41,467 nt of DNA, taken from positions 1 through 41,467 of the forward strand of contig DATIFK010000043.1 of the NCBI GenBank assembly GCA_035455265.1, read 5' to 3'. The position numbers and the translations under genes are program-made. The notes beneath the pieces were generated by a model, which saw only the letters and a list, made by a program, of their open reading frames with translations, was not told the DNA's origin and searched no databases. Source of the DNA: MGOM01 sp035455265 (GTDB lineage Bacteria; Chloroflexota; Anaerolineae; Anaerolineales; E44-bin32). Of this stretch, positions 1 through 7,458 are shown piece by piece. How positions within the stretch are numbered: the stretch's first letter is position 1; each line of letters begins with the position of its first letter.

Positions 1-77
1 CCAGTCGCCAGTCCGACTCGTTTCGAGAGCACCGCTTCAACTGGAAACTGGATACTGGATACTGGAGACTGGTGACT
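1..77. repeat. Heptamer (ACTGRNN) array, two arms
   Basis: The left edge holds a CCAGTCGCCAGTCC arm (1-14) facing an arm of about five ACTGG units with 7-base period (40-77). CCAGT and ACTGG are complementary, so the RNA could fold. The array stops about ten bases before the RNase J stop codon. It belongs to the family found at eight further places in this window. The window edge may cut it. Confidence 0.7.
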
Positions 78-87
78 GCGAGGGCCG

Positions 88-1734
88 TCAACTGCCCGAC
101 GACGATGTGAAGACAAGCACCATCGGGCGGCGCTTTGTCTCGGCGTAGAACAGTTTGCCGAGCTCCCGCTCGATCTTCTCGGGCAAGCCGTTGTCACTGC
201 CGCCGCCCAGCTCGCGTACTTTCTGCCGCGCCGCCTGCAGCAGGTCCTCGGCGTCGGGGGCGTAGACGAAGCCGCGCGTGTGGATCTCCGGCTCGCCGGC
301 GAGCTTGCCGGTTTTGGGATTCAGGCGCAGGTTGACCAGCACGAATCCATCGCGCGCCAGGGACTCGCGCTCGCGCATGACCGCCGGGCCGACATCGCCC
401 ACCCCGCGGCCGTCGACGAACACATAGCCGCCGGGGATCCGTTCGCCCGCCTGCATCTTCCCGTCCCGAAACTCCAGGACCATGCCGTTCTCGACTACGG
501 CCGTGCGTTCGGCCGGGATGCCGATCGAGTGAGCCAGCGAGGCGTGCATCTTCAGGTGACGGAGTTCACCGTGGACCGGGACGAAGTACTGCGGCCGGAT
601 GAGCTGCATCAGCAGCTTCATCTCCTCCTGGCTGGCATGGCCGGAGACATGGACCGGGGCAATGGCGTCGTAGATGACATTCGCCCCACGCTGCAGCAGG
701 CGGTTGATCGTGCGATGGACCGTCTCCTCGTTGCCGGGGATGGGATGCGACGACAACACGACCGTGTCGTCCGGCAGAAGGTCGAACTGGCGGTTGGTGG
801 CGGTCGACAGGCGGCCGAGGATCGACGACGGTTCGCCCTGCGTCCCGGTGCACATCAGCGCCACCCGCTGCGGCTTCATCTTGAGAGCCTCGTCGAGCGG
901 GACGACCAGCCCATCGGGGACCGTCAGGTAGCCGAGCTGCCGGGCGATGCGCACGTTGTCGACCATGCTCGTCCCGACCAGGGACAGGACGCGATCGTGG
1001 CGCGCGGCGGCGCGGGCCGCCTGTTGGATGCGGGAGATCAGCGAAGCGAACGTGCCGATCAGGATGCGCCCGGGGGCGGCGCGGAACACGTCGTCGAAGG
1101 CCGGATCGATGACGGCCTCCGACGGCGTCCATCCCGGCCGCTCGGCGTTGGTCGAGTCGGCCATCAACGCCAGCACCCCGCGCTGGCCAAGTTCGGCCAG
1201 CTTGCCGAAATCCGTCGGCCAGCCGTCGACCGGGGTGTGGTCGAACTTGAAATCACCCGAGTGAACGACCAAACCGGCGGGCGTGTCGATGGCCAGCCCG
1301 ACGCCGTCGGGGATCGAGTGGCATACATGGAAGAACTCCACCCGGAACGGTCCCAGGCGGACGGTGTCCCCGGCCTGCACGGTGTGGAGGCGGGCGTCCT
1401 TCAGCAAGCCGGCGCGCTGCAGCTTGACCTCGATCAGGCCGCGGGTCAGCGCCGTGGCGTAGATCGGCGCCGGGATTTCCTCCAGGATGTGGTGGATGGC
1501 TCCGGTGTGGTCCTCGTGACCGTGGGTGATGACAATCCCACGGACGCGGTCGACCTTGTCCTTCAGATAGCCGAAGTCGGGGATGATGTAGTCGATCCCC
1601 AACATGTCGTTCTCGGGGAACATGATGCCGGTGTCGACCACCAGAATGTCGTGGCCGTATTCCACCACCATCATGTTCTTGCCGACCTCGCCCAGGCCCC
1701 CCAGGGGGACCAGGCGTAAGGTTTTATCACTCAT
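88..1734 (-). CDS. rnj: Ribonuclease J
   Basis: Metallo-beta-lactamase/beta-CASP ribonuclease with 5'-3' exonuclease and endonuclease activity in mRNA decay and rRNA maturation, acting in the cytoplasm. The 548-residue product matches the usual RNase J length of about 550. The N-terminus reads LVPLGGLGEVGKNM and the metal-binding motif HGHEDH lies at residues 71-76. The central region carries the beta-CASP stretch (STNAERPGWTPSE) and FVPVHGELRH follows before the C-terminal domain. The start at 1734 is chosen because AAAGAGGA lies about seven bases upstream; the frame stays open to 1983, but that extension is Arg/Pro-rich and unlike the family. The gene is monocistronic in this window and diverges from the gene at 2070. 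A strong promoter 215 bases upstream predicts a long leader. Confidence 0.97.
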   Translation of the reverse strand: MSDKTLRLVPLGGLGEVGKNMMVVEYGHDILVVDTGIMFPENDMLGIDYIIPDFGYLKDKVDRVRGIVITHGHEDHTGAIHHILEEIPAPIYATALTRGLIEVKLQRAGLLKDARLHTVQAGDTVRLGPFRVEFFHVCHSIPDGVGLAIDTPAGLVVHSGDFKFDHTPVDGWPTDFGKLAELGQRGVLALMADSTNAERPGWTPSEAVIDPAFDDVFRAAPGRILIGTFASLISRIQQAARAAARHDRVLSLVGTSMVDNVRIARQLGYLTVPDGLVVPLDEALKMKPQRVALMCTGTQGEPSSILGRLSTATNRQFDLLPDDTVVLSSHPIPGNEETVHRTINRLLQRGANVIYDAIAPVHVSGHASQEEMKLLMQLIRPQYFVPVHGELRHLKMHASLAHSIGIPAERTAVVENGMVLEFRDGKMQAGERIPGGYVFVDGRGVGDVGPAVMRERESLARDGFVLVNLRLNPKTGKLAGEPEIHTRGFVYAPDAEDLLQAARQKVRELGGGSDNGLPEKIERELGKLFYAETKRRPMVLVFTSSSGS

Positions 1735-1954
1735 ACGTACGTCCTCTTTCTTCTGTCCGGAGTCGGAAGTCGGCGCTCGACGGCAAACCGAACCTCGGCG
1801 GCGCGACGACGCGAACCGTCGCCGTGGGCGAGGAGGCAATCGTTCAGCTGCGGGACCATGGGGGCTTGCAGGTGAGAACGTCGCTTCCGAAACAGCTCGG
1901 GCGAAGGGAGCGGCGTGGCCGCCTCGTTCGCCCGGAAGTCTCCGGGGATGTACC

Positions 1955-1983
1955 CTTGTACCACAGCCGCCGCGATCCGTCAA
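1955..1983 (-). promoter_or_regulatory. Promoter of RNase J gene
   Basis: On the minus strand TTGACG (1978-1983) and TACAAG (1955-1960) are 17 bases apart, with a TGG extended -10 just upstream of the hexamer. Transcription would start near 1948, leaving a leader of about 215 bases (1735-1948) before the ATG. No known riboswitch class was recognised in that leader. Together with the leader this accounts for the gap 1735-2069. Confidence 0.6.
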
Positions 1984-2027
1984 CCTTGGGCCGGCGCGCA
2001 GGCTTCCCGGCCCTGCGCACGGTGCGC

Positions 2028-2033
2028 TATCAT
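2028..2033 (+). promoter_or_regulatory. Possible -10 for the gene at 2070
   Basis: TATCAT lies 36 bases before the chosen GTG start. The matching -35 (TTCCCG, 2004-2009, spacing 18) is poor and there is no TGN extension, so the call is weak. Confidence 0.35.
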
Positions 2034-2069
2034 CGTAGGATCGGGCTTTCCGACGAGCAGGAGGTGATT

Positions 2070-2582
2070 GTGGGAATTCTGGACTCGCTGAGCTCGACCA
2101 AGCGCCCGCCGGCGGGGACGCCCGTCTTGGCGAAGGCGCAGGTGATGGCCCGCCTCATGGGTCTGAACCGTCCGACGGCGCCCTACCGCGTCCTGGAAGG
2201 CGCCGACGAGGGCGTCGACCTTGTGGCCGAATGGCGGATCGTCGACGCCCAGTGGTACGAGATCTTCGCCAAGGCCGGCCTGTCGAAGGTGTTCCGCATC
2301 TATCTGAAGTTCGATGAGGCCTCGCACGAGGTCAAGGCCATGGACCGCGAGTATTCGGTGTCGTGGACGGCCGGCGTTCCGAAACTGAGCGTCGTTGCGT
2401 CCGCGTTCCGTGGCCAAATGCAGACCGTTGAGTTCGGGAAGGCCTATGCCTTCACCGAGAAGCTCGAAGGTGGAGAGGTCTACAACTATCGCTTCGACAC
2501 CCGGGAGATCAAGAAGCCGATTCAGGATGCCGTCACCGCCTGCGGGTGGACGTACAAGGGTGTCGCCTTCGGCAAACTCTAA
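2070..2582 (+). CDS. Conserved protein of unknown function
   Basis: A 170-residue soluble protein with no signal peptide or membrane segment. It is rich in aromatic and charged residues (EWRIVDAQWYEIFAKAG, then YNYRFDTREIKKPIQDAV near the C-terminus) and ends GWTYKGVAFGKL. From memory, similar small proteins occur in other Gram-positive and Chloroflexota genomes, but I know no assigned function. The frame is open from 1824, but GTG 2070 is preferred: AGGAGGTGATT, close to a perfect extended Shine-Dalgarno, ends directly before it, and the upstream residues overlap the RNase J promoter and leader. It stands alone, divergent from RNase J. Confidence 0.8.
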   Translation: MGILDSLSSTKRPPAGTPVLAKAQVMARLMGLNRPTAPYRVLEGADEGVDLVAEWRIVDAQWYEIFAKAGLSKVFRIYLKFDEASHEVKAMDREYSVSWTAGVPKLSVVASAFRGQMQTVEFGKAYAFTEKLEGGEVYNYRFDTREIKKPIQDAVTACGWTYKGVAFGKL

Positions 2583-2603
2583 CGCCTGGTGGCGTTCGGC
2601 GGC

Positions 2604-2633
2604 TTGACTCCGGCCGTCGCGCCGGTCTATACT
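2604..2633 (+). promoter_or_regulatory. Promoter of the cobalamin operon
   Basis: TTGACT (2604-2609) and TATACT (2628-2633) are separated by 18 bases. The start of transcription would fall near 2640, just before the first paired element of the riboswitch, which fits well. Confidence 0.6.
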
Positions 2634-2649
2634 GCCGTCACTCAATGGA

Positions 2650-2800
2650 TCCCCTGGGGCAGGGGTGGCCTTTCGCCCGGATGCGAAGGCCGAATTGGGG
2701 AAGCCGGTAACCGCTTCGACGGAAGTCCGGCACTGTCCCGCAACTGTGGGGGCGGCCAACAGCCGCCCGAGTCAGGATACCCGCCTCTGCCCCGGCGCGC
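2650..2800 (+). promoter_or_regulatory. Cobalamin (AdoCbl-class) riboswitch
   Basis: The conserved core is present: GGGGAAGCCGGTAACCG (2697-2713), CCGGCACTGTCCCGCAACTG (2727-2746) and the B12-box-like GTCAGGATACCC (2771-2782). The closing P1 stem is visible as GGGGCAG (2656-2662) pairing with CTGCCCC (2787-2793). These elements define the cobalamin riboswitch family, which turns down B12 uptake or synthesis genes when the cofactor is plentiful. It precedes a toroid protein and ECF transporter genes. Confidence 0.93.
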
Positions 2801-2818
2801 GATGAGCCTTCGCGGAAA

Positions 2819-2873
2819 GGAGGCGGCGCCTGGACCTGCATGGCGCCTCCCCGCTTGGGCGGGGAGGTTCGTT
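2819..2873 (+). terminator. Riboswitch terminator with antiterminator
   Basis: CCTCCCCGC (2846-2854), loop TTGG, and GCGGGGAGG (2859-2867) form a perfect 9-bp hairpin followed by a T-containing tail, as in an intrinsic terminator. GGAGGC at 2819-2824 can instead pair with GCCTCC at 2845-2850, consuming the left arm of the terminator. The pair therefore looks like a transcriptional attenuator driven by the riboswitch just upstream. With the promoter, riboswitch and attenuator, the non-coding stretch 2583-2933 is mostly explained. Confidence 0.7.
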
Positions 2874-2933
2874 TCCCCAGTTCTCGTCCTCGCTTGCCGC
2901 CGTCTTCCGCGCACCTCAGATCGGAGGGAACGT

Positions 2934-3983
2934 ATGACGATTCGACGTGTAGCTTGCGGACTCGTTCTGCTCGCCAGCCTGGCCGTTCCGGTGACGGCCG
3001 GCGCACAAGGCGACCTCCGGACGGCGCTGGCGTGGCTTCGTTCCCAGCAGAATCCGGATGGCGGATTCTCCAACGGCTTCAGCGAGGGGAGCGACATTGG
3101 CGCAACCGCCGACGCCGTCTTGGCCGCGGCCAGCGCCGGTCAGAGTCCGTCAACCTGGATGCAGGACGGCGTCTCGCCCCTCGACTTCCTGGCCGCCCAG
3201 GTCGGCCAGGTCCGTGACGCTGGGTTGGCGGCCAAGGTGACCCTGGCGGCTGTTGCGGCGGGCCAGGACCCGCACGCCCTCGGGGGCGCAAACCTGGTCG
3301 AGCTCATGCTGGCAGGCTTCGATGCCCAGACCGGCTTCTTTGGGGGTGGTCCCTACGACTCCGCCCTGGCGATCCTCGCGCTGCGAGCCGCCGGCGAACC
3401 GCTGCCGGCGACGGCGGTTGATGGCTTGGTCGCGGCGCGCTTGCCCGATGGCAGCTATTCGTTCAACGGCGACCTGACTCCCGGCGCAGGAGACAGCAAC
3501 ACCACCAGCCTGGCCATTCAGGCGCTGCTGATCGCCGGCGCCGGCGGCGAGGCGGCCCCATCGTTGGACTACCTCCGCCGCGCCCAGAACGCCGACGGAG
3601 GCTGGACTTACCAGAAGCCCAGCGCCTTTGGAGAGGACACCGACGCCAACTCGACGGCGCTGGGGATCGAGGCGCTGCTGGCGGCCGGCCAGGACCTGGC
3701 GGCATGGGGGCACCCTGAGCGCGCGTTGGGGTCGCTCCAGATGGCCAGCGGCGCGTGGATGTTCAACCCGGCGACGCCGAGTGAGAACCTGTTGGCGACG
3801 GTGCAGGCGATCCCAGCCGTGGCCGGCGTCGATCTGACCGACGTCGCCCTGCTGCCTGGACGGTCGGGCGCCGAGGCCGGGCCCGGGTTGAGGTCAGGCA
3901 TGGTGGTGCCCACGCTGGCCCTGATCGTCGTCTTGTTGCTGGCGACAGCCATCGTCACCCGCCCGTCGCGGCCGACCGCCTAG
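2934..3983 (+). CDS. Secreted toroid protein, likely cobalamin-binding
   Basis: A 349-residue protein with an N-terminal signal peptide (residues 1 to about 24, ending VPVTAGAQG). It then has several alpha/alpha-toroid repeats of the prenyltransferase/squalene-cyclase type (RSQQNPDGGF, RAQNADGGWTY, DANSTALGIEALLAAG) and one C-terminal membrane helix (about 322-340) with a short basic tail. It is thus an extracellular domain anchored in the membrane. Animal intrinsic factor and transcobalamin use the same fold to hold B12. Position directly behind a cobalamin riboswitch and 11 bases before an ECF T subunit suggests B12 capture. A C-terminal DUF4430/beta domain is not present. GGAGGG five bases before the ATG supports this start over longer frames. 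A terpene-related enzymatic role is unlikely for an exported protein, though direct B12 binding is inferred. Confidence 0.82.
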   Translation: MTIRRVACGLVLLASLAVPVTAGAQGDLRTALAWLRSQQNPDGGFSNGFSEGSDIGATADAVLAAASAGQSPSTWMQDGVSPLDFLAAQVGQVRDAGLAAKVTLAAVAAGQDPHALGGANLVELMLAGFDAQTGFFGGGPYDSALAILALRAAGEPLPATAVDGLVAARLPDGSYSFNGDLTPGAGDSNTTSLAIQALLIAGAGGEAAPSLDYLRRAQNADGGWTYQKPSAFGEDTDANSTALGIEALLAAGQDLAAWGHPERALGSLQMASGAWMFNPATPSENLLATVQAIPAVAGVDLTDVALLPGRSGAEAGPGLRSGMVVPTLALIVVLLLATAIVTRPSRPTA

Positions 3984-3994
3984 CCCGAGGCACG

Positions 3995-5005
3995 GTGTCT
4001 CAAATGCCGGCCCCCGGGGCTCGGGCCGTCGGGCATCCGTCGGCGTGGCTCGCCTGGACCGCCAGCGCGGCCTCCGCCGCGCTGCTGATGCGCAATCCCT
4101 GGTATCTGCTGTTGCTGGGAGGCGCGGCCGTGGCAGTCCGTTGGCGCTTGACGCGGCGAGCCCCGACGCGTTCGGCCGTGTTGTTGCTGGCTTCGCTGGT
4201 GATCACCTCGACGCTGGTGAACGTGCTGTTCAGCCGCGCCGGGGATACCGTCCTGCTCCACCTGCGCCTGGGCTGGCTAGGAGGACCATACACCCTCGAG
4301 GCTGTGCTCTTCGGCGCGGCCGCCGGCCTGCAGATCGCCGTCGTCTTCCTGGTGATGATGGTCTTCGGGGTCGCGCTGACGCCGGCCGACTTGCTGCGCC
4401 GCACCCCTCCTGGCCTGTACGCCGTTGGCGTCGCCTCGACGTTGGGATTGACCTTCGCTCCTCTGGCGCGGCGTAGCTTTCAAGATCTGGCGGAAGCGCG
4501 GCGCGTGCGCGGCCTGCGCGCTCAGGGTGTGCGCGAGGCGCGCGCCTCGGTCGAACCGTTGGTCATCCTGAGCCTGGAACGGGCGCTGGCTCAAGCGGAG
4601 GCGCTGACGGCGCGCGGCTGGGCCGCCGGCACTCTCGAGGGCAGACGGCGGGCTCTAGCGCTGACGGGTTGGATCGGCATCGCCGCCGGCCTGGGTCTGT
4701 GGGCGGTGCAGCCGGCCCATCCCGTCTGGGGGATCGGTCTGATGGCGGCCTCGCTGGTCGCGCTTGCGGCGGCGCTGCGCGGAACTCGTGCCCGCTATCA
4801 GCCCGACGTCTGGACATGGCCGGATCGCCTGGTCGTGATACTTTCCGCGGCGGCGCTGGCGCTGCTGATGGTCCTGATGGCTCGCGCGCCCGAACTCCTG
4901 ACGTACTACCCATATCCGCTGGCCTACCTGCCGGGGCTCCATCCGGCGCCCATCGCTGTGGTGCTGCTCCTTGCCGGCCCGATCCTCGGGAGAGGCCGTG
5001 GTTGA
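3995..5005 (+). CDS. ecfT: ECF transporter T component (EcfT/CbiQ family)
   Basis: Integral membrane coupling subunit of an energy-coupling-factor vitamin/metal importer. The 336-residue product has about six to eight hydrophobic segments and the family's cytoplasmic coupling helices, with two Arg-Gly motifs (EARRVRGLRAQG and EALTARGWAAG) that contact the ATPases. It lies 11 bases after the toroid gene and overlaps the ATPase gene by 8 bases. The GTG at 3995 is preceded by GAGG at short spacing; ATG 4004 is an alternative. The riboswitch implies cobalamin as cargo. No substrate-binding S subunit is encoded beside it. Confidence 0.88.
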   Translation: MSQMPAPGARAVGHPSAWLAWTASAASAALLMRNPWYLLLLGGAAVAVRWRLTRRAPTRSAVLLLASLVITSTLVNVLFSRAGDTVLLHLRLGWLGGPYTLEAVLFGAAAGLQIAVVFLVMMVFGVALTPADLLRRTPPGLYAVGVASTLGLTFAPLARRSFQDLAEARRVRGLRAQGVREARASVEPLVILSLERALAQAEALTARGWAAGTLEGRRRALALTGWIGIAAGLGLWAVQPAHPVWGIGLMAASLVALAAALRGTRARYQPDVWTWPDRLVVILSAAALALLMVLMARAPELLTYYPYPLAYLPGLHPAPIAVVLLLAGPILGRGRG

Positions 5006-6596
5006 ACTGGATCGCGTCTCGTACTGGTATCCCGACTCGACGGCTCCCGCCCTGACCGGCGTCGACCTGAGTCTCCTAGACGGAGAGCGACTGCTGGTCG
5101 CGGGAGCTTCCGGCGCCGGTAAGTCGACGTTGCTGCGCGTCATGAATGGGCTGGTGCCGCATTTCTATGGAGGGCGGTTCCGCGGGCGAGCCTTGATCGG
5201 CGGGCTCGACACGCGCCAGGCCGGCCCGGCGACGCTGGCGCGGAAGGTGGGCATGGTCTTTCAGGAACCCCAGTCGCGGTTCCTCACCTCCAGCATCGAG
5301 GACGAGATCGCCTTCGGAATGGAATCGGCCGGCGCTGGGCGGGAGGAGATTCGGCTCCGCGTCGCGGACATCGTCGGCCGGCTGGAGCTGGGCCCTCTCC
5401 TGGGACGGTCGCTCGACCGCCTGTCTGCCGGCGAGCAGGCGAAAGTGGCGATCGCGGCGGCATTGTCTCGCCATCCCGGCTTGCTGCTGATGGACGAGCC
5501 TTGCACCGAACTGGATCCACCGTCGGCCAACGCCGTTGTCCGCTGGGTCGAGGACCTGCAACGCGAACAGGCCTTCACGCTGGCCGTGTCGGACCACCGC
5601 CTGGAGCGGTGGCTCGATCGAGTCGGCCGGGTCGTTATCCTGCGTGCCCCGGGGACGCTGGAAGCCGCGGGGCCGCCGCGCGAAATGCGAGGCAAGCTCC
5701 CCTTTGGGGAGCCGGTCGGGGAGGCCGCGCAGGCGCTGGGACTTCCCGCGGAAGCGGACCGGGAGGCGGTGGCGCGTGCGCTCGCCGCCCTGCAGAGACC
5801 GGAGCACGCTGCCGTTGCCCCAATTCGAGGCGAGCGACTTGTCGCCCGCGGGTTGTCGTTCGCCTACAACGGTCTGCCGGCGCTGAAGGATGTCGATGTC
5901 GAAGTGGGCGAAGGCGAGATCGTAGGCCTCGTCGGCCGCAACGGTTCCGGTAAGACGACCCTGTTGCGCTGCCTGATGGGGCTGATCACCCCGACCACGG
6001 GCGAAATCCGATTGGATGGCCGATCGCTGATTGGTGTCCCGGTGGCCGAGAGGGCACGCGATATCGGGTATGTGCCGCAGGCTCCCGGATCGCTGCTTTT
6101 CTCGGAGACCGTGGCCGATGAGTTGGCCTTCACCCTGTCCAGCCACGGTTTGGAGAATCAACCTCCGGTGGATCCTTCCGAGCTGCTCGAACGGCTGGGG
6201 CTGAAGGATGTGAGGGATGCGTATCCGCGAGACCTCTCCGCCGGCCAGCGGCAGCGCGTCGCGCTGGCGGCGGTTCTCGTCACCTCACCAAAGCTCGTGC
6301 TCCTCGATGAACCTACGCTGGGAATGGACCCAAGGGCCCAGCGTGACCTGGGGCGCCTGCTGCGGGACCTGGCCGAAGCCGGCACAGGCATCCTGGTCGC
6401 CAGCCACGATGTCGACTTCCTGGCCTCCCACGCTCAACGGCTGGTCGTGTTGGAGGCCGGCCGGCTTCTGCGGATGGGTGACCCGGCAGAGACTCTCTTC
6501 GCCTTCGACGGATTCGGCACGTCGCTGCAGGAGCTGACCGGCCGCGCCTGGCCCGCCTGCGTCGAGGATATCGTTGTCTCTTCACGGCGGAAGTGA
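4998..6596 (+). CDS. ecfA: Fused double ECF ATPase (EcfA1-EcfA2)
   Basis: Two ABC ATPase domains in one 532-residue chain. Domain 1 has Walker A GASGAGKST, the ECF-type Q-loop QEPQSRFLTSSIEDEIAFG, signature LSAGEQAKVA and Walker B LLLMDEPCTELDP. Domain 2 has GRNGSGKTT, YVPQAPGSLLF, LSAGQRQRVAL, LVLLDEPTLGMDP and the switch histidine in ASHDVDF. Both sites look competent. The GTG at 4998 overlaps the end of ecfT; the frame is open to 4971, but the family begins near VELDRVSYWYP. It powers the importer formed with the T subunit. Confidence 0.92.
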   Translation: MVELDRVSYWYPDSTAPALTGVDLSLLDGERLLVAGASGAGKSTLLRVMNGLVPHFYGGRFRGRALIGGLDTRQAGPATLARKVGMVFQEPQSRFLTSSIEDEIAFGMESAGAGREEIRLRVADIVGRLELGPLLGRSLDRLSAGEQAKVAIAAALSRHPGLLLMDEPCTELDPPSANAVVRWVEDLQREQAFTLAVSDHRLERWLDRVGRVVILRAPGTLEAAGPPREMRGKLPFGEPVGEAAQALGLPAEADREAVARALAALQRPEHAAVAPIRGERLVARGLSFAYNGLPALKDVDVEVGEGEIVGLVGRNGSGKTTLLRCLMGLITPTTGEIRLDGRSLIGVPVAERARDIGYVPQAPGSLLFSETVADELAFTLSSHGLENQPPVDPSELLERLGLKDVRDAYPRDLSAGQRQRVALAAVLVTSPKLVLLDEPTLGMDPRAQRDLGRLLRDLAEAGTGILVASHDVDFLASHAQRLVVLEAGRLLRMGDPAETLFAFDGFGTSLQELTGRAWPACVEDIVVSSRRK

Positions 6597-6664
6597 CCCT
6601 GGCACCCGCTGTCCGCCGCCCGCTGTCTCTCCCATGTCGGTAGGATTCACTCGCTACTACTCCC

Positions 6665-6693
6665 CACTGACCGCTGACGACTGACCACTGGAG
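6665..6693. repeat. Heptamer array upstream of HD gene
   Basis: Four ACTG-type units with near 7-base period lie directly before the HD gene. The last unit (CACTGGAG) supplies GGAG seven bases before the ATG, so the array may serve as the ribosome site. No opposing arm is seen. The rest of the gap 6597-6664 shows no terminator after the ECF ATPase. Confidence 0.6.
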
Positions 6694-6700
6694 TTGTCCC

Positions 6701-7336
6701 ATGCCCTCCGTCGATCAAGCGCGCGCCTGGTACCCCGCCAACGATCCGGTCCACGGCTTCGATCACGTCCTGCGCGTCCTGGCTGTGGCCGAACGGTTGG
6801 CCGAGCAGGTCGGGGCCGATGGTGCGATCGTTCGAGCGGCGGCGCTGTTGCACGATGCCGCCGGCGCCGTGCCTGGGCCGGGGTCGGGGAGGGCGAGTCA
6901 CGAACAAGCTTCGGCCGAGTTTGCCCGAGCGATTCTGACGCAGGAAGGCTGGGATTCCGGCCGGATCGAGGCCGTGACGCACTGCATCCGGGCGCACCGT
7001 TATCGCAGCGTCGAGGCCCCGCGGACTCTCGAAGCCCAGGTCCTTTTCGACGCCGACAAGCTGGACGTGCTGGGCGCGTTCGGCGTGGCGCGCACGATTG
7101 CCTACGCTCTCCAGGCGGGAGAGCCCATCTATGCCGAGCCGTCCGAGGCGTTTCGCTCCAGCGGCACTGGGTTGCCGGGTGAGCCGCACAGCGCGTATCA
7201 CGAGTACCTCTTCAAGCTCCGGCACGTCGCCGACCGGCTGCATACCAAGCCGGGGCGCGAGCTGGGGCGGCGGCGCACCGCCCTGCTGCGCGAATTCTTC
7301 GAGCAACTCGCCCTGGAAGCCCGAGGTGAACTGTGA
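6701..7336 (+). CDS. HD-domain phosphohydrolase
   Basis: A 211-residue soluble HD-superfamily metal-dependent phosphohydrolase. The metal ligands are visible: H22 in HGFDH, H51-D52 in LLHDAAG, a following HCIRAHRY and the late aspartate in FDADKLD. The layout resembles the YedJ/YpgQ-type small HD proteins, thought to hydrolyse nucleotide phosphates, but the substrate cannot be read from the sequence. It precedes surE, a nucleotide phosphatase, with a gap of 122 bases, which hints at nucleotide housekeeping. The ribosome site is weak and sits within the repeat array. Confidence 0.88.
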   Translation: MPSVDQARAWYPANDPVHGFDHVLRVLAVAERLAEQVGADGAIVRAAALLHDAAGAVPGPGSGRASHEQASAEFARAILTQEGWDSGRIEAVTHCIRAHRYRSVEAPRTLEAQVLFDADKLDVLGAFGVARTIAYALQAGEPIYAEPSEAFRSSGTGLPGEPHSAYHEYLFKLRHVADRLHTKPGRELGRRRTALLREFFEQLALEARGEL

Positions 7337-7418
7337 ACGGCCGTGGCGAAGGCAGAAGGGTCCGCCGCCGTCAGCTGTCTGCGGCACGAAGCTTGCCGCC
7401 GAAGGATGCCCGGCAGCG

Positions 7419-7447
7419 TTGACCGCCGACAGCCGCCTTGGTACGAT
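7419..7447 (+). promoter_or_regulatory. Promoter of surE
   Basis: TTGACC (7419-7424) and TACGAT (7442-7447) are 17 bases apart, with TGG just before the -10. The ATG is only 11 bases after the -10 and no Shine-Dalgarno is present, so the transcript would be leaderless or nearly so. Confidence 0.65.
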
Positions 7448-7458
7448 ACGTCTCGACC

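Noticed and set aside
280..1719. Long open frame on the plus strand opposite RNase J
   Set aside because: It is the mirror of the RNase J codon pattern in GC-rich DNA; the minus strand encodes an intact, recognisable enzyme.
1731..1964. 77-codon minus-strand frame ending in an ATGA overlap with RNase J
   Set aside because: Its start lies upstream of the predicted transcription start, it has no ribosome site and its residues look random.
1735..1983. N-terminal extension of RNase J to 1983
   Set aside because: The added residues are Arg/Pro-rich and unlike the family, and ATG 1734 has a good ribosome site.
2589..2933. Upstream extension of the toroid gene
   Set aside because: It would translate the riboswitch and terminator; the signal peptide begins at ATG 2934 behind GGAGGG.
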